From Micropterus salmoides (taxonomy: Eukaryota; Chordata; Actinopteri; Centrarchiformes; Centrarchidae), in NCBI RefSeq assembly GCF_014851395.1, contig NW_024040485.1, positions 8,946,384 to 9,010,383 of the forward strand: a DNA stretch of 64,000 nt, given 5' to 3'. Positions 12,055 to 26,300 of this stretch are shown here, piece after piece. The position numbers and the translations under genes are program-made. The stretch's first letter is position 1. Every line of letters starts with the position of its first letter. Under the pieces are notes generated by a model. That model was not told the origin of the DNA and made no database searches. It saw only the letters and a program-made list of their open reading frames with translations.

Positions 12055-12670
12055 CATGCTGTGAGCATGATCTTAGGTACAGTGGTGCTTTGAGCTAAAT
12101 GCTAACCTCAGTTTGCTAACATGCACACAATGGCGGTGCTAACATGTCTAGTAGATAGTCTAATAGTCTAGTATAATGTTTACCATGTTTGTGAAGGAAT
12201 TATCCTTCTTTAATGGTAATACACACACACAGTTTCCCCAGGACACGTTAGGGTCATTTGCAGAGCTAAAGTAAGCCAAACTTCACAGCCTGTGACTCTC
12301 CACAGCAACATAAATTAAACTCTGTCTCCCCTCGTGTCTGGCGTGACTTAGGCTAACTTAAGTATAGTGTCTTGCTTTGAACCAACATCCAATACAATCT
12401 CCACACATGTACTTGGACACGTGGTGAATATCGTTAGGTGAAATAATGACAAATATTCCATGTCAGGAAGAAACCTTCAGATTTGGTTCTGGCCCTACAC
12501 TGTGTCCTCACTCTGCACTGCTGTTGCCATTCTCCTTGACCGAGCTTCAATAAACACCTCTGCTTAAGACACCCTGAGTTTCCTGAATCCTTCCTCATCA
12601 CTAGAATTGACCAGCTCACAATAGTTTTCGTCACACTGTTCACCATCTTAGTTTAGCATGTTAGGTATTT
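12055..12670 (-). repeat. dispersed repeat family R1, copy split by an LTR insertion
   Basis: The left part (12055-12189), which includes GAGCTAAATGCTAAC and ends TTTACCATGTT, and the right part (12641-12670), CACCATCTTAGTTTAGCATG, are adjacent in other copies (compare 53088-53115 on the other strand). The 446-bp segment between them is a later insertion. Confidence 0.65.
12190..12635. mobile_element. solo-LTR-like insertion
   Basis: The segment begins TGTGAAGG and ends TCACA, so its termini are 5'-TG...CA-3'. It carries an AATAAA at about 12549, and is flanked by 5-bp near-duplicates ATGTT (12185-12189) and CTGTT (12636-12640). Removing it rejoins an R1 repeat at the position found uninterrupted elsewhere. 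This fits one long terminal repeat left after recombination of a retroelement. No internal coding region remains and the family is not identified. Confidence 0.55.
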
Positions 12671-13925
12671 CACTTTAAAACACACATTTATGTGAACCTT
12701 ATGCAGGCACAAGAGAAAACTCAAGAGTCTATCTACTCAATCTAATTTTGTGCCAATCTCTCAAGTAAAGGGGCACAGACCATTCAGGGTCACTGAATGG
12801 TCTGAGCATGAAAATCCTGTTCATCATATGATATGGTTTTCACAGGCACCAGATCTCAAAACAGTTGAATGCCTATTGGAGATTTGGGGCTGATATGTTC
12901 AACAGTTAAATTAATGGACAATAATGAGCTAGATCGTTTTAAAATAGGCTATAAAAACCAGTGCCTCTATAAATTGTTATGGTCAATGTGTTAAAGTCAT
13001 ATTTCTAAATTGTTCTGTTTATTGAAGCTTTACTTACCCCACTGAAGGTCTACTTGCTTGTTGTCTTCAAAAGTGAGTTCAGAGGTCAGACTTAGGTGGC
13101 ATGCAGCTGGAAGGGATTCAGTTTTTCTTTTTTTCTCAAAGACACTTCAGCAGCTGTCACAGGAATATAACCTCTGCATGTCATCCCACTGACAACTAGC
13201 ACAAAGACGCAAATCAACTTGAGGTTTGAGTCACAAAATCATTTCTGTTTACTCAACATACAACTAGATTAAATGTAATCAGAGATGTTTTCGCTACAAT
13301 GCTCTTAATTATTTCAAGACATGAAAGCATTTTTGTAAAATAAATGTTCCTGCCTGCAAGGAGAAATCTGACAGGCCTGTTTTGTGGTAAGGAGGATTAC
13401 ATTGAAGTGGATGTGCTGCTTTTGCAGGCTGCTCTCCGACCAGTAGGGGTCGCTGTTTCTCTCTGATGAACAGCTGGACAGCAGACCTGAAGAGATGCAA
13501 CGGGCAGTAAAAGTCTCATGACATTTATAAAATCTTTCTGAAAGTCATCGTGCTTATTTAATGTTTAAAGACTTTAATATGCAGACCAAATACTAAACTT
13601 TGAGAATATTGTTTAGCGTTTATGAAACTAATGCTGTTTGGGACACGTTATCTTTTAATAGGCTAATTGTGGTATTTGCATCTATCTCAGCGTCCCACCT
13701 CTTGCTTCCAATTATCACAGGGGGCTGGACCGGTTACAAGACGGAAGACTTTTGATTGGCTGAATCAGGTGTCAATCACAAGCTGGTCCTGTAGCCTCCT
13801 GTTGGCGAATACAATCCACACCAGAAGTCAGAAAGTTAAATTTCAGCAAGGGGACATAACGGGAAGGGTAAACGCTCCGGTTACTCGGCGTTACTCTGTG
13901 TCTACCTGTCACGCTTCACAGTAAT
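12671..13925. other. intergenic, no gene recognised
   Basis: No supported gene. A CTCF-like match, CCAGTAGGGGTCGC, lies at 13440-13453 on the plus strand. The segment 13660-13925 is less AT-rich and contains an inverted CCAAT box within TTTTGATTGGCTG; it could be distal promoter DNA of the downstream piezo2 gene. Confidence 0.35.
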
Positions 13926-14356
13926 GAAGCAAAATTAGACTTTCTTATATTTTGAACGTTTCGTTATTGTGGTTTTGTAGTTAAAAAGGAGGTTAATTGT
14001 ACTTAAGGTCTTGTTGGCTCCTTTCTCCGGCATTTTACGCGCCGTGCCAGCGCAGCTGTTTGCGCACCGTCAACATGACATTTATTTCATCTGAGTAACT
14101 AAACTGTCAGGGTGACATTAGTTACCGGTGACATGCCTGTTGTGGCGAACCTTGGTATGCATGTGCGCAATCTTTCACTGTGGAATAATCACGGGAGTCC
14201 GGGTGTCATCAGGGAGAGCTGATGTGGCCGTTTGCAGGAGCGCACCAGTTTGATGTCAGCTGCTTTGACAGAGCGCAGGAGTGTGGGATGCAAGAGAAAC
14301 CGTAGAGACAATCCTCTGCTACTTTTATCTGGACTCAACACGGGCTGCCCGGAGCC
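13926..14356 (+). promoter_or_regulatory. piezo2: probable piezo2 promoter / 5' UTR region
   Basis: CpG-richer than its surroundings (GCGCGCCGTGCCAGCGCAGC near 14040) and directly upstream of the start codon. There is no clear TATA box, so the transcription start cannot be placed. A short upstream reading frame (14222-14305: ATG, 27 codons, TAG) would lie in the 5' UTR if transcription starts before it. The main ATG has a stronger context. Confidence 0.4.
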
Positions 14357-14420
14357 ATGGCCTCTGAGGTGGTGTGCGGGCTGGTCTTCAGGTTACTGCT
14401 GCCACTGTGTCTTGCAGCTG
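14357..14420 (+). CDS. piezo2: piezo2 exon 1 (start)
   Basis: Encodes residues 1-21, MASEVVCGLVFRLLLPLCLA plus one, the first membrane segment. Donor GTAAGT; ends in phase 1. The same opening is found in Piezo2 proteins of other vertebrates. Confidence 0.95.
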
Positions 14421-17274
14421 GTAAGTTTTTTCTTTTATCCCCACTTTTTAAGCATCTTGTTTTGCCTATACTGCTATTCATGTCAACCCCAGGTGGGGTT
14501 GGTGATTGATCAAGAGTTTATATAATAGTTTATCTGATAGTAGGGCTGGGCAATAAAACAATAATGATAATATAATTTTCCTTAATAACAATATAACAAT
14601 ATGTTCAATATATCGTCAATAAATGTTGAATGTATTGAATTAATTCGAATCATGAACAAATTAGCACTTAATTTTTCTATTAATATATTTATTTTGTTGA
14701 GGAAAAAGGGACTGAAAAACTATTAACTATTTGTTGAAAAAAGATTTTATCATAATTGTTTTGAATGTTCTACCTCAGATTTGTGAAGTGATCCACTGTT
14801 TGGCATCAAGTGTTTATCACGTTCTGACCGTAAATAAAAGTTTAACCACACAGCTTTTCTTCAATTTTCATTCAGGAGCAAAAATCAGCCTTTAAACTTG
14901 AAAGAAAAAAATGTTTTGACATTTATCGTGATAATTATCGATAACTAATGATATGAAATATGAAACATTTTTGGCCATATCGCCCAGCCCTATCTGATAC
15001 TGTCCTATAAGTCAACACATTGTACTTACCTGTGACCTTAAAGCAAGGTCATAGGTTATATTTAACTGTGTGACTGTCATTATTTTTATTTAGCTAAATT
15101 AGTTTTCCATTCTTACACTCATGACAATCTGTGACATTGATTCAAAATCTCAGGTACACTAGTACAAACCTGAATATCTGAGTATGCAGAGTCTTAAGAA
15201 CAGAAATCAAATGCATGATTGTGTGAAAACTTAATATTTTTTATGATGATTTGAGATTGACCTGATGCTGGAGGTCACAGTTCGTTCCTGTCATTACTGA
15301 GGTTTGTGCTCTCAAAACTGGGGACCAAACGAAAACAAAAGACACAGATGGTGTGTAAATTACAAACCAGGACAGTGGTGTACCTGGCTAGCTGTCATCT
15401 TTTATTGGATTTAGGAAAGGATACACAGCTAACAACAGAGCATCCAGTCACTGCATAGTATGCGTCAAAAGCACCCTTTTGGAGTCCACACACTCTGCAC
15501 ATTGTTTATGTCCCAGTTTGTATGTGTAAAAAATGTCTTATATTAAAAACCAGACAAATATTAAATGCATCCTTTTCTATTTATTAAAGTATGAAATGCT
15601 TAAAATAATCAAATCACACACCAGTTTAATCTCATTGACTCTGCTCTGAATAAAAACAGGTTATCTATGTGGCTCAATCAGCAAGTCAAATTGGAGTTAA
15701 ACTGTATTATGTGTCTTATTATAGCGTTAATTAGTTGCTGTGGTTCTGTGGAGTTTTTCTTGTTGCCTATAAATTAATCATCAGTGTTGTTATTGATTGT
15801 TTAGCTGCTGACTGGACATTCAGCGCACACTTGTAGTGTTTATACTGTTAATTACCATTTATATTGCCTTAAGAGTGTTGGAGCTACATGTCTTGTGTTG
15901 TTTCACATTCCTCTGAGTTTTAGTCAGTGGTGGAGTTTTTTGGTTTGTTTACAGCATTCGTAACTTTGTTAAGAAAAGCATTCTACACAGATGAAGTTAG
16001 TGTTCTTGTGTCAGTCAGTGTTTTGTTTGATTCACTCTTTAGCAATGCAGATTCAGAAGATGACTCATAGTCAAACTTGGCAGCTTATTTGGACGAAGGA
16101 GAGACTCTAAGCAACTTTAAACAGACGCAGAGAGTCTTACCTTTAGAGCTCAGATATTACAAGTTCCACTGAAGAAGGCACACACTTAAACGCTGATTTA
16201 GAGTTTGTGGAGATGAAGCTCGGGGTATGATTGCACCTTGCAGACACTATTAAATGGAGTTTGTTTTAATACTGTGGTAAGCCACAAGTCAAAAATGATT
16301 AGCGTCTAATTGCCACTCGGGTTCTACTGTGGTATATGTGTAAGACTTATGGGGCTGAGGTAATTTTAAGGCTAACAGCATGCTTTCTATAGATAAGACC
16401 CACTCAGTACCACCATAATGCATCACTTGACAGCCAGACGCCCCCTTTATTTCCAAAAGCAATTGTGAGGCCATGCATTGTCTCCATTAATTCGTGGAAA
16501 GTCGTTTTAACAGTATGAATTAATAATGCGGTTGTGAGGGAGAGAAGAATTGCCTTCCCTTTTATCGTAAACATACCTTTTAATATTTTATGTTTTTTCA
16601 AAGTGCAAATGAGCACTTGTCATTCACTGCAGCTTGCACACAGTAACTGACAGGATGAAGGAAATGTAAAGTGGAAAGCAGGGAAGGTATACGGGAACAG
16701 GCAGCGTTAGGTATGAGAGAAGGTATTTCTGTCATCAGCACTACCTGCTCAGCGGCTTATTTCCTTCAAACGTATTTCTGTTTGACAGTAACATTTTAAT
16801 TAAAACTGAATAGGTTTGGTGTAAATCAATAGCCATAAGCCATAAACCCATCAGCTCACAGACAATGTAAAACAGATTATTTATAAATGTATTTATTATT
16901 TATTATACATATATTTCTTTATTATTTGTAACTCATGGCTGGAAGGTAAATAGGTTTCATTTCTCTTCCCTCTTGTTTTGGTCCATATTTTCGGTTCTCA
17001 TGTCGTGTGTTTCTGGGGCAAAAAAATATTACTTTTTGGCCACCCAGTGGGTGGGGAGGAATCACACAGCAGCACCGTAGATGTTATCCGACACCTACAC
17101 CTACATTGTTACCCCTACTGTATATGATCAGTAGTGTAATATATGTTGCTTTTCTCACATCCTAGTGACAGACTTGTCTACTGACGTTACATAGCCTGTG
17201 TTTCCTGTTGGCCATCTGACAGCACCTCTATTGAAAAGTACAGAACTGCTGGGCCCATGTGTACACAGTCTCTT

Positions 17275-17310
<36 letters not shown>

Positions 17311-20300
17311 ACAGCTACAGTTTTGCTGATCAAATAGGCCGCTGTTTATGTGTTTACTGGCAGAGTTTGGAGTGTGAACATAATTATGAGCATGCACTTG
17401 CACCAAATGTCTGATTTGGTATTAAACCTGTAGTGTGAATGTACAACAGGACAGCTGTGTTGAGTTTGGCAGGTTGCAGCAGAGTAAAGCACTGAAGCAA
17501 ACAGAGGTGCACATGCAGATGCTTAGCTGCTCGGAGCATCACTCTGTTCATGCTGCGTTAGGTTTAAATTTGAACTTGAAGACAAAATACATTTGTACAA
17601 ACATTGTTCTGTGTGCTGTGGTGCTGCATCACAAATCTTGAAGTAGACACTTTGGCACCATCATGATGGTCCAGAAGAGAGAGGTGGTTCTGGAAAAATA
17701 ATGCTTTAAACCCCCTGAAATTGTACTTGTCTCTTGTGATAACAAACAGCCTATCCAATATCAATGCACATGGGAGCAAAACCATTTAATCAAAACCACA
17801 TTAAATCAAGCAGAATCAGAACAGAAAATGTAGTAGAAATTCTGTGTGTTGTTGGATTAGTTAAAATCAAAGGTCATGTGAAGAAAAGCAAACTTACTGA
17901 CATTTAGAAATGTTTTACCATTGTTTAACATAAAAATTATTAGAAAGAAACTGTCAAATGTGCCCCTGCCATACAACCTACTGTCTGTGCTTACAACTCA
18001 TAATGTTGAACTGAGTTGATCACACAATACAATGAAAACTCAAATGCAGCAAATTCTTTTTAGCCATAATCATTCTTAAACATACAAGAATCAGAAAAAT
18101 GTCAATAAGTGCTTCACTGTGCTTGTTCAGTCTGTAAACCAATCAAGATCAGAGAAAAAAAAACAAAAATGTCAGAGGTAAAAAAAAAAAAAGTAGTAGT
18201 TGAAGAGTAAAAGAAGAATTATGAAAAGGAGAGCAGGAGAATACACTTTTGTAAGTAAATGTCTAATAAAAAAGATGTATTTTTACATTGAAATAACCTG
18301 ATTATGTGGTGTAACCCACGTATAAAACACTAAAATTAACACCTGTAGCTTAGAGCCAAACAAACCATGCCATATTAGTTTTTGGCTGTTAGCTAGCAGC
18401 AAACTAGCAGGCTAATGTAACAAAGCTACTGACATTTATAAACAATAAAACACCCACTTGCTCAATTCAGTACACTTTAATTGCCATAACATGCTTATCC
18501 TAGCCACTGTTAGCTAAGGTTAAGTAAATGAATGTCAGCAAATTTCAGTTGACTTCAGTGTTATTCTCTACTTGTACTACTGTTATGCTGCTATTACTGT
18601 AACTTGTAAATAGTAGGCTATTTACCATACTGTAACTTTCAGTTGTGGCTACTGTAGCGTACTTATATATATCTACTGGACCACTGTACAGTTGCATAGT
18701 TTTGGATTAGTTAGCTAGTAGATGGCTAGTCAGTGGTTATGTTGGCTAAAATTGTATGAAGTCAAGTGACAGAAAATTAATTAGCAACAATGATGGATAA
18801 TTAATTAATCTTTTATGTAATTTTTAAAACAAAAATTGCACAAAATCAAAGTTTACAGTTTATAAAAAATTGACTATTTTAAGTTTTTTAAAAACTTTTC
18901 TATGATAGTAAACAGACCATGTTTGGGTTTGGACTGTTAATCGAAGGAAATAAGGCAAACGAAGACATGAACTTGACCTCAGGGAGGTTGGACTAGTCAC
19001 ACTTAGTTGAATATTTTACAGACCAAATGATCAGTCAAGAAAATAATTGATATACTATGAAAATAGTCATTAGTTGCAGCCCTGAATGAAATTAGCTACT
19101 CTAAGAAGTTGTGGTATGTCATGTACTTATGCGTATGGCATCTACCAACCACTTAATATACTTAAAGTTTCATGCTCTGTTGAAAATTGTAAACCTTTGC
19201 ACAGTGGTGGTATAGATTTGATGTGGTACGCTCTTTAATATTTTCTTGGAGGGGTTTAAATTCCTCTGTAATCTCCCAGTGCTCTGTCTTGCAGGCACCG
19301 CACCTCCGTATCTTTTATCATGACATTTATGTTTTTGGGCTCAAACTCTGAAGTCAGTTGGCCTTGATTTCACATTTGAGGCTGGTTTGCTTCTCTTGTG
19401 TTTAGGCTTTGTGTGGCTCTGTAATAGCAGCTTTTACTTGGAAAGACAAAAGCCTGATTCAGATGTAAATGGGGATTCCTGCAGTAATCTGATGTCTGAA
19501 AACAACGGCAGTTTATTTTCATTCTCTGTGTAAAAATCTTCAGATGGTGAGTCATACAGCAGAGGCAAATGGTCAGGAAGACTGCGGTCAAATGTCTGCA
19601 GGCTAGTAGCTGGAGCCGAGCCATGCAGATACAGATAGATTATCTGTATGTCTAACTAAAGATACTACAGGTTGTCTTTAGATTTGTAACTCTGTGCCGA
19701 TGAATAATGGGAGCAGCAGGCTCCAGACTGCCAACCTGGGCAAAATAGGCAGGTTTAGAGCTCATTTAATGCCACATTCAACGAAGATAAAATGCAGTGG
19801 GCGGGAATAGAAATGTTGTGTGGACCAAAAATTAAAGATTGTGAGTCATTCCCTCCTCAATCACCCAAGAGGCTTAGGCTGAAAAAGTATCTCATTTCAC
19901 TCGTTTGAAAAGTTTGAAAAGGCTACAAAAAATAATGAACAATGATGATTAAGTGCTTTTGTATGTTGTTGTTTTGGTGCTTTGAGTGTCTGGCGTATCA
20001 AGCATTTGTGCATACTTTAAACTTAATCACATAGATAATCTACTGATGTTGGTGGCTTTCTCAAAGATGACAGCCCCCATAACATTTATTTACTTTTGTT
20101 AGTTTTCATTGGTCTGTATCTGAGCACAGGGAAAACAAGGAGGTTCACTTACTGCAGGGCTCCAGCAAGGGAGAATTCAGAGCCAAGTCAAATGTCAATG
20201 AATAGGTCCATTGAGTGTGCAAAGATAAATAAAAGCACCATTTTCAGCAGTTAATTGTAATTTTTCAGTAGCAGCTGCCCAGACGGGCCAATCTCTATGA

Positions 20301-23300
20301 CTGAGATGGTAACTCATGCAGCCGACCGGGTTGTAAACTTTGTGCTTGTTGATATATAACCGCAAAGAGAAAATTGGGAGGTCAGACTGTATGTCCACAT
20401 TTTGTACAAGGTTACTGTGTACTTCCCTCCCCACTGCGCTACCCCCTGACCTAAAAATGTTCAAAGAAACGTAAGGCGGAAAGGGAGTAATCACAAATTT
20501 TGCACAAACTGTGAGTTGTAAATGTTATGTGAAATAGTATTTGAGCAGATTTTATGGTTGTGGGAAAAAAAAGTAGAACCAGGTTGTTAAAAAACTCAAA
20601 ATGTGCTTCATGCTTAGGCCTTAGTGGTGAAATAGGTAAGTGTCTACAGCAGTGTGGTTCATTTTGGATGCGTTAATTGATGTTCAGTCAGCAGGTGATG
20701 TTAGCCGTTTAACTGGTAAAAGCCCTGATCAGGGCAGATGGTCAGTCTGACTCTGGGAAGTGAGCTGCATTATGGATCAATACATCAATGAATGGTTTTT
20801 GGAAGTCGTGTTTGCACTTAAGTGTTTTACTTTCATCATGAGCTCAAAGGACTTCCTTCATGTGCCTGGATGTAGTGTGTTTATGTGTGTGTGTGTGTGT
20901 GTTTGTGTGTGCGACGGGGGGAGGGTTCGGGAAAGGGTGAGTGTGTAGTGTTATATAATTCAGTGTCATGTGCAGTGACACATCCTAAATACTGAACAGT
21001 GCATTAAACTCAGGATGGACTGAATTTAAAGCAACTACCAATTATTTCATTGTCGTTTAATCTGATGAAGATTTTCTTCATTATTCAATTAATTGTTTGA
21101 AAAAAAGGTGGGAAATGTCCGTCACAGCACACAGTCTAACACCCAAAGATATTCAGTTTACAGTGATATAAAACAGAGAAATGAAAACCAGAGATCGTTT
21201 TGCTTAAACAATAAATCAATTATCAAAATAGTTGCTAATTAATTATTAATTAATTGAATAATCATTGCTGTTCTAAAGGAAAGAAAATATACATTTTTTT
21301 ACTTTACATAAACAAAAATCTACATTGGTCTCTTAAGTTGACAGATTTTATTTATGCCCTTTACATTTATCGCTCACACAAATGAAATTAAATTAAGTGA
21401 ATGTTGAAAATGCAAGAATTACAGTGAAAATATTACAAAAAGTTGAAATGAACATTAGCTGTCAAATCTCATTTTAGTCCTTTTATCAAAACGACTAAAA
21501 CCAAACATTAGTTTTAGTCACTGGTCATGACATGTCAGACTCTGGAGGCTCCATGTGGCTTGTTTCATTTAAAGTTTTGGCAACCAAAAGTTATTTTCCT
21601 ATTTTAAAAACTCAGAGGAACATCAGGCATCTGCTGTGTGACGCCGTTCTGTTGCAAAACCTGTGGAGATGTTGTTTTGTATAGTTTCATCTTAAAAAAA
21701 TATCCAGTTTCAGTAATGCTCACAATCCATCAAATGCTATGGGAGAAATATTGCAAAATGATATCTTTGTGAGGCACTTGTGCAGCATGGAGAGGGAGAG
21801 CTCACTGCAGGCTGCTCACTCAGTTAAGTGTCTCTCTTAACACCCAAGGACTATCGGGTGATTACTGTACTTCAAAACAAACGTCAATTCCCTGAATGAC
21901 TAAATTAAGCTCAGGCTCTTTTTGTGATGCAGGCCAGATAATGAGGTTTGTGAGTGTAAAGTTTGGTTTGGGGAATGTTCTGGCTTTTTATTACTACGTG
22001 CAGCTTTGCTACACCAGGAACATTTTAATGAGTTTCAGCACATGTTTCTCTCAAGTGTGTGTTTAGTTGATCTCAGTGACGACTCCTGACCAGGAAGCTT
22101 GTTACCGCTGCCAGCTTCCGCACTTTATTACTATTAAATGTTAGTTAATCCCCACAAAGCAATGAAGACACAATTGAATTTAAGGTCTATCGTTTTATCG
22201 TTGCTTTTTATGATCAAAAGGTAAGCTAAAGGTTGGCTGGTAAATCTGTATTTATGTCTTTGTTTCTGCAGCTTGCCTGTTCAGGTACAATGCCCTGTCC
22301 TTTGTCTACCTCATCTATCTCCTCCTTATTCCACTCTTCGCAGAACCCACAAGCACAACAATGCAGGGTAAGTGTAACTCTCTTTGAAGCTTCACATGTT
22401 CGATGACTTTGGCTGTGTCTATCCCCTGGATGTTTCCCAAAAGCCTCCAGTTTGAACTGCAATACTGTTCTCTGTAATATAAACCAGCCCTTCTCCAGAG
22501 GACTTGAATTTCCTTGAGATGAGGATGGATTTGGCACATAGTCCAGTCCATGAAAAGTAATATTGGTTAGTGTGGGCATGAGTCCATCTATTATAATAAA
22601 AATGATCCATGGCTAGCCAGATCTGAGATAGAAAGACGTGCTCCATCAAGGCCAGATCTAATGTCAAACATTTTAGGCTTAGGTTTGGTATATTTGCACA
22701 GATAATTGCCATAAAAATGAAAAAAAAAAAACGGAACACACACGCTTTACAGTTGAAAAAAGAAACCTAAAAGAGCCTGTAAAATGTCTTTCAGAGAAAA
22801 AAAATAGAAACGTTTGGATGAGGGCGTTTTTTTATATTGGCTAACCACAGTTATCGAAAGGGGGACATGAAAGTTGCTCCACTGATTCTTTAGATGGGTT
22901 TCATGATCTGCATGTAATTGACAAGTGTTATTGCCACCCCAAAAGTTGGTGAAGTAGCTTACATATCACCCTTCGACAACTACTTAACCTCCAAAGAAAT
23001 ATAAATCACAGTTGACTTCTTGATGCTGAGGTTTATGAGAAGCGACTGAGGTGACTGTTCTCCTGACGGATGATGAATGTGGGATTGCGGTCGGCAACTT
23101 CAGCCGCGCCTTTTAAGCATTCACCCTCACCGCAAAGATACTAAACATAATATGGGCTTCTGTAGAGAAGACCACATGCAGTGTTTAATAATACATAAAC
23201 CTGTGTTGTTGGAGGGAACAACATCCAGTCCTAAGCTGTCTCTGCTCGTATGCAGCAGAAATAACAATCAGGAAGTAAAGAAGGAAGAGAGTTACAGGAG

Positions 23301-26300
23301 GGAGCAGAGGTAGTGCACCACTTACTCTCTCATCAATAGTTAAAGAGACGTCTTCTAGTAAAGCTCCATTGTGGTGGCTGTTGACTTCTAACGTGGTTCA
23401 CCACATGGCAGTTAAGTTCAAATTTACATGTTTTTTTTATAAATATATTTTTTATTAGTATAAAACATGAGCTGAGCCTGTAGGCAGAAAGTCCTTTCCC
23501 CCTATTTGAGATTATGTAATGTTGCCCAAATATATGATACACACTTCAACACCGACAAGAAATGACAAATCAAACTTCAAGAGAAATTAAGGCTGCTTAA
23601 ATGTTTTATTTCTTAAAGATGTTTTAGCATAAGAAATAAAGTTTTTTTTTTCCTGGGTTATAAGGCTTATAAAGGTTAATTCAGTGTGTGCATTTATTGC
23701 AAAATAATTTTATTACAGTGACAATATTTACCTAATTTATTCTCCCATTGGAAGGCAATTTCAGTTGCAATTTTGAGGTTTTACTGCGTGGGTAGTTATG
23801 TGGTTTCTATTATCTCTCAGAATCAGATTTTATGACAATGTTAATATGGTATGAAGTACAAACGACATATGATACAACACAAACAATGGCCCCCGACAGG
23901 AATGATGTGGAAAAAATTAAGAAATTACTTGAACAAAGGTAAAGAAAAATCTTCAAGAAGGCACCTGCTTTACATAACTTGCATTCTGACATTTGGACAT
24001 TTTTTCACATTGTTATACTCACCTCACAGACAGTTCTGTTTTTGTAACAGTAGTTACAGACCCTCTGATTCGTATCCAGACCTTTATATCTCCCAGTATC
24101 TTTAGGGATTCTGCTGTAGCAAACAATAAAGTTACAAAAATGTTTTAGCACTCTTTAGAACAGCTACTGGTGATGTTATGTACATATCTGCTCCCAGTTT
24201 GTCATTTTTGTTTAGTAGTTTATTTCTCTTATTTCCACATAACCAGTTTGATATAGGCAGTATAATGTAAGATAATTTTGAATAAGGGACATAAGTCTTT
24301 GTCTCTCAAGTTAGCAGCTTAAACGAGCCTGTTCACAGCCGGGGTTGTCGTAATTGCTTTTGGTACATAGTAATTCACTAAAGTTTGCATTTAGGGTTAA
24401 GATTGCATAAATGACTGCATTTATCATCACACTCCTGCCGATCATCATTCAGATGCAAGCATTATTTAAGGAGCTGCAGCACCCAGCAGGTGCCTCCAGA
24501 TCAGCAAGTTGGGGTTTCCTCAAAGACGTGTTTCCTGGCTCAAAAGGTGGTACAGGTTGCAGAAATAAAAGCAACTGCCGTATGCTAATTATTAAAAGGC
24601 TGTCGGATAATTAAGAACAATTCCCAGCTTTTAGACATATTTGAACTAGGCCTTGTTTCCATTTTGCCAGTATAACTTTTTCCCCTGACATATAAAAACA
24701 TTTAAATGTCAGAGTGTTTGAGAGGGCAAATCTAAAGGTAATCAAAATAGAAGAACAATATCCCAACTCACAGCCTCTTAAATGCTCTAAGTCTTAAGGT
24801 CATCCATTAATTTTTATTAAAAATAAGAAAACAAAAAAATTCCAGTGAAGCAATGAAGATCTTTTTGTTAGGTTTTAGTTTAAACAATTCAAAGAGCGGA
24901 CCAGCAAGAAGATGAACAGTAATTCACTTTTATTCAGAACACAGGTAACTGGACTTGAGGGGAAGCGAGCGCGCGGGACGGAGCAGGGTTCTCTGGCTAA
25001 CTTGGGAATGTTGCAGCGATGGCAGGCAATGTCTCCAAATTCGGCTGAGGTCTCTCACTGCAAACAGGCAAAGGGAAACGGGCGTTAGCAAAAAAGGGCA
25101 ACAAGAATCACTTCTGCGGTAGACAAAACTTAGAGGATTGAAACGCATGTTATCACAGTAGGTAAACTGACGAACTGGCAGGGAGTGTCTGAAGATTTTA
25201 ACAGAGTGGGTTGATTCTTGATTTGATGAACCTCAGGTGAGTGGAGCTGCAGGTGGAGAGCCAGAGAGAGGGAGCCAGGATGACATGCCCACAACACACA
25301 CAGACAGACAGACAGAGACAGACAAAGACGGGAAGGGGAAACCACAAGAAACAAGAGGATGGGGGAGAAGGCAGAGCCAGTTTTTTTCCAGGAAGCCCTG
25401 TTTGTGAACAGGAGTTTATGGGAAACATTTTTACCAGCTTACGTTTATGTAACCTTTAGCCAGACACTGTTGTGTTTATTGTAGAGGGGTCATGTACAGA
25501 AGCATAAAAACAAAATAAGTGAACATTACACATGTAAATTGCCACAGGCTCTTCTAGGTGTAACACCTGCCAGAACATATCCCATCTGTCTGCCTCAACT
25601 GTCGGTCATTGGGAAACTGCAGGCTGAAGAGCTGCAGCATGGGGAAGTTTCAATGAGCAGGTTTAATACCAGGATTATTTTGGACTGATTGGAAACTATA
25701 ATCATTGCAGGTTATTTAAGGTATATATTTGCCAGATTATTGAGGATTGAGGATTATTGTGAATAGCAGCTGGATGTTGTTGAGGATGGTTGTGATAGTA
25801 TTTCCAAAATTAATTTGTTCTGTACATTTAACTTCAGATTGTTTTAAAGTAATACACAGCTATGCTGTTGTAATAATTAATTATTTTGTGATTATAATCA
25901 TAATCTGTAGAGTTACAATTTGACATTTATCTCCTCCCTACTGGTCGTGGTATTTGGCATTTAAATTGGTCCACGTAATTAATGTATGAAAACAATCCAG
26001 AAAACACATTGACAAATGTCACAAATGTACAAATACCCATTGTGAAGAAAAGAGACACACGCTATATTTTTGAATTGTTTTAGAGGGAATAAGTGGAGGG
26101 ATTGAGCTAAATTCAGTGCTTTGTTTTGATGGTCTGTTTCATTTTGTCTGTTGAATCTTAAAAGACATGCAGCAGTTAATTTGGTAAAGATAATTTAAAC
26201 CAAATGTTATACATGAATAATTCATTAGTTGTAATTTGCTTTAAAAAGCCACAGCAGTGTGGTGTGCCCAAGGATAAGTCAGTACACAAGACTCTAATAC

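Noticed and set aside
22226..22579. 117-codon minus-strand frame
   Set aside because: Overlaps exon 2 of piezo2 in antisense and flanking intron; no domain.
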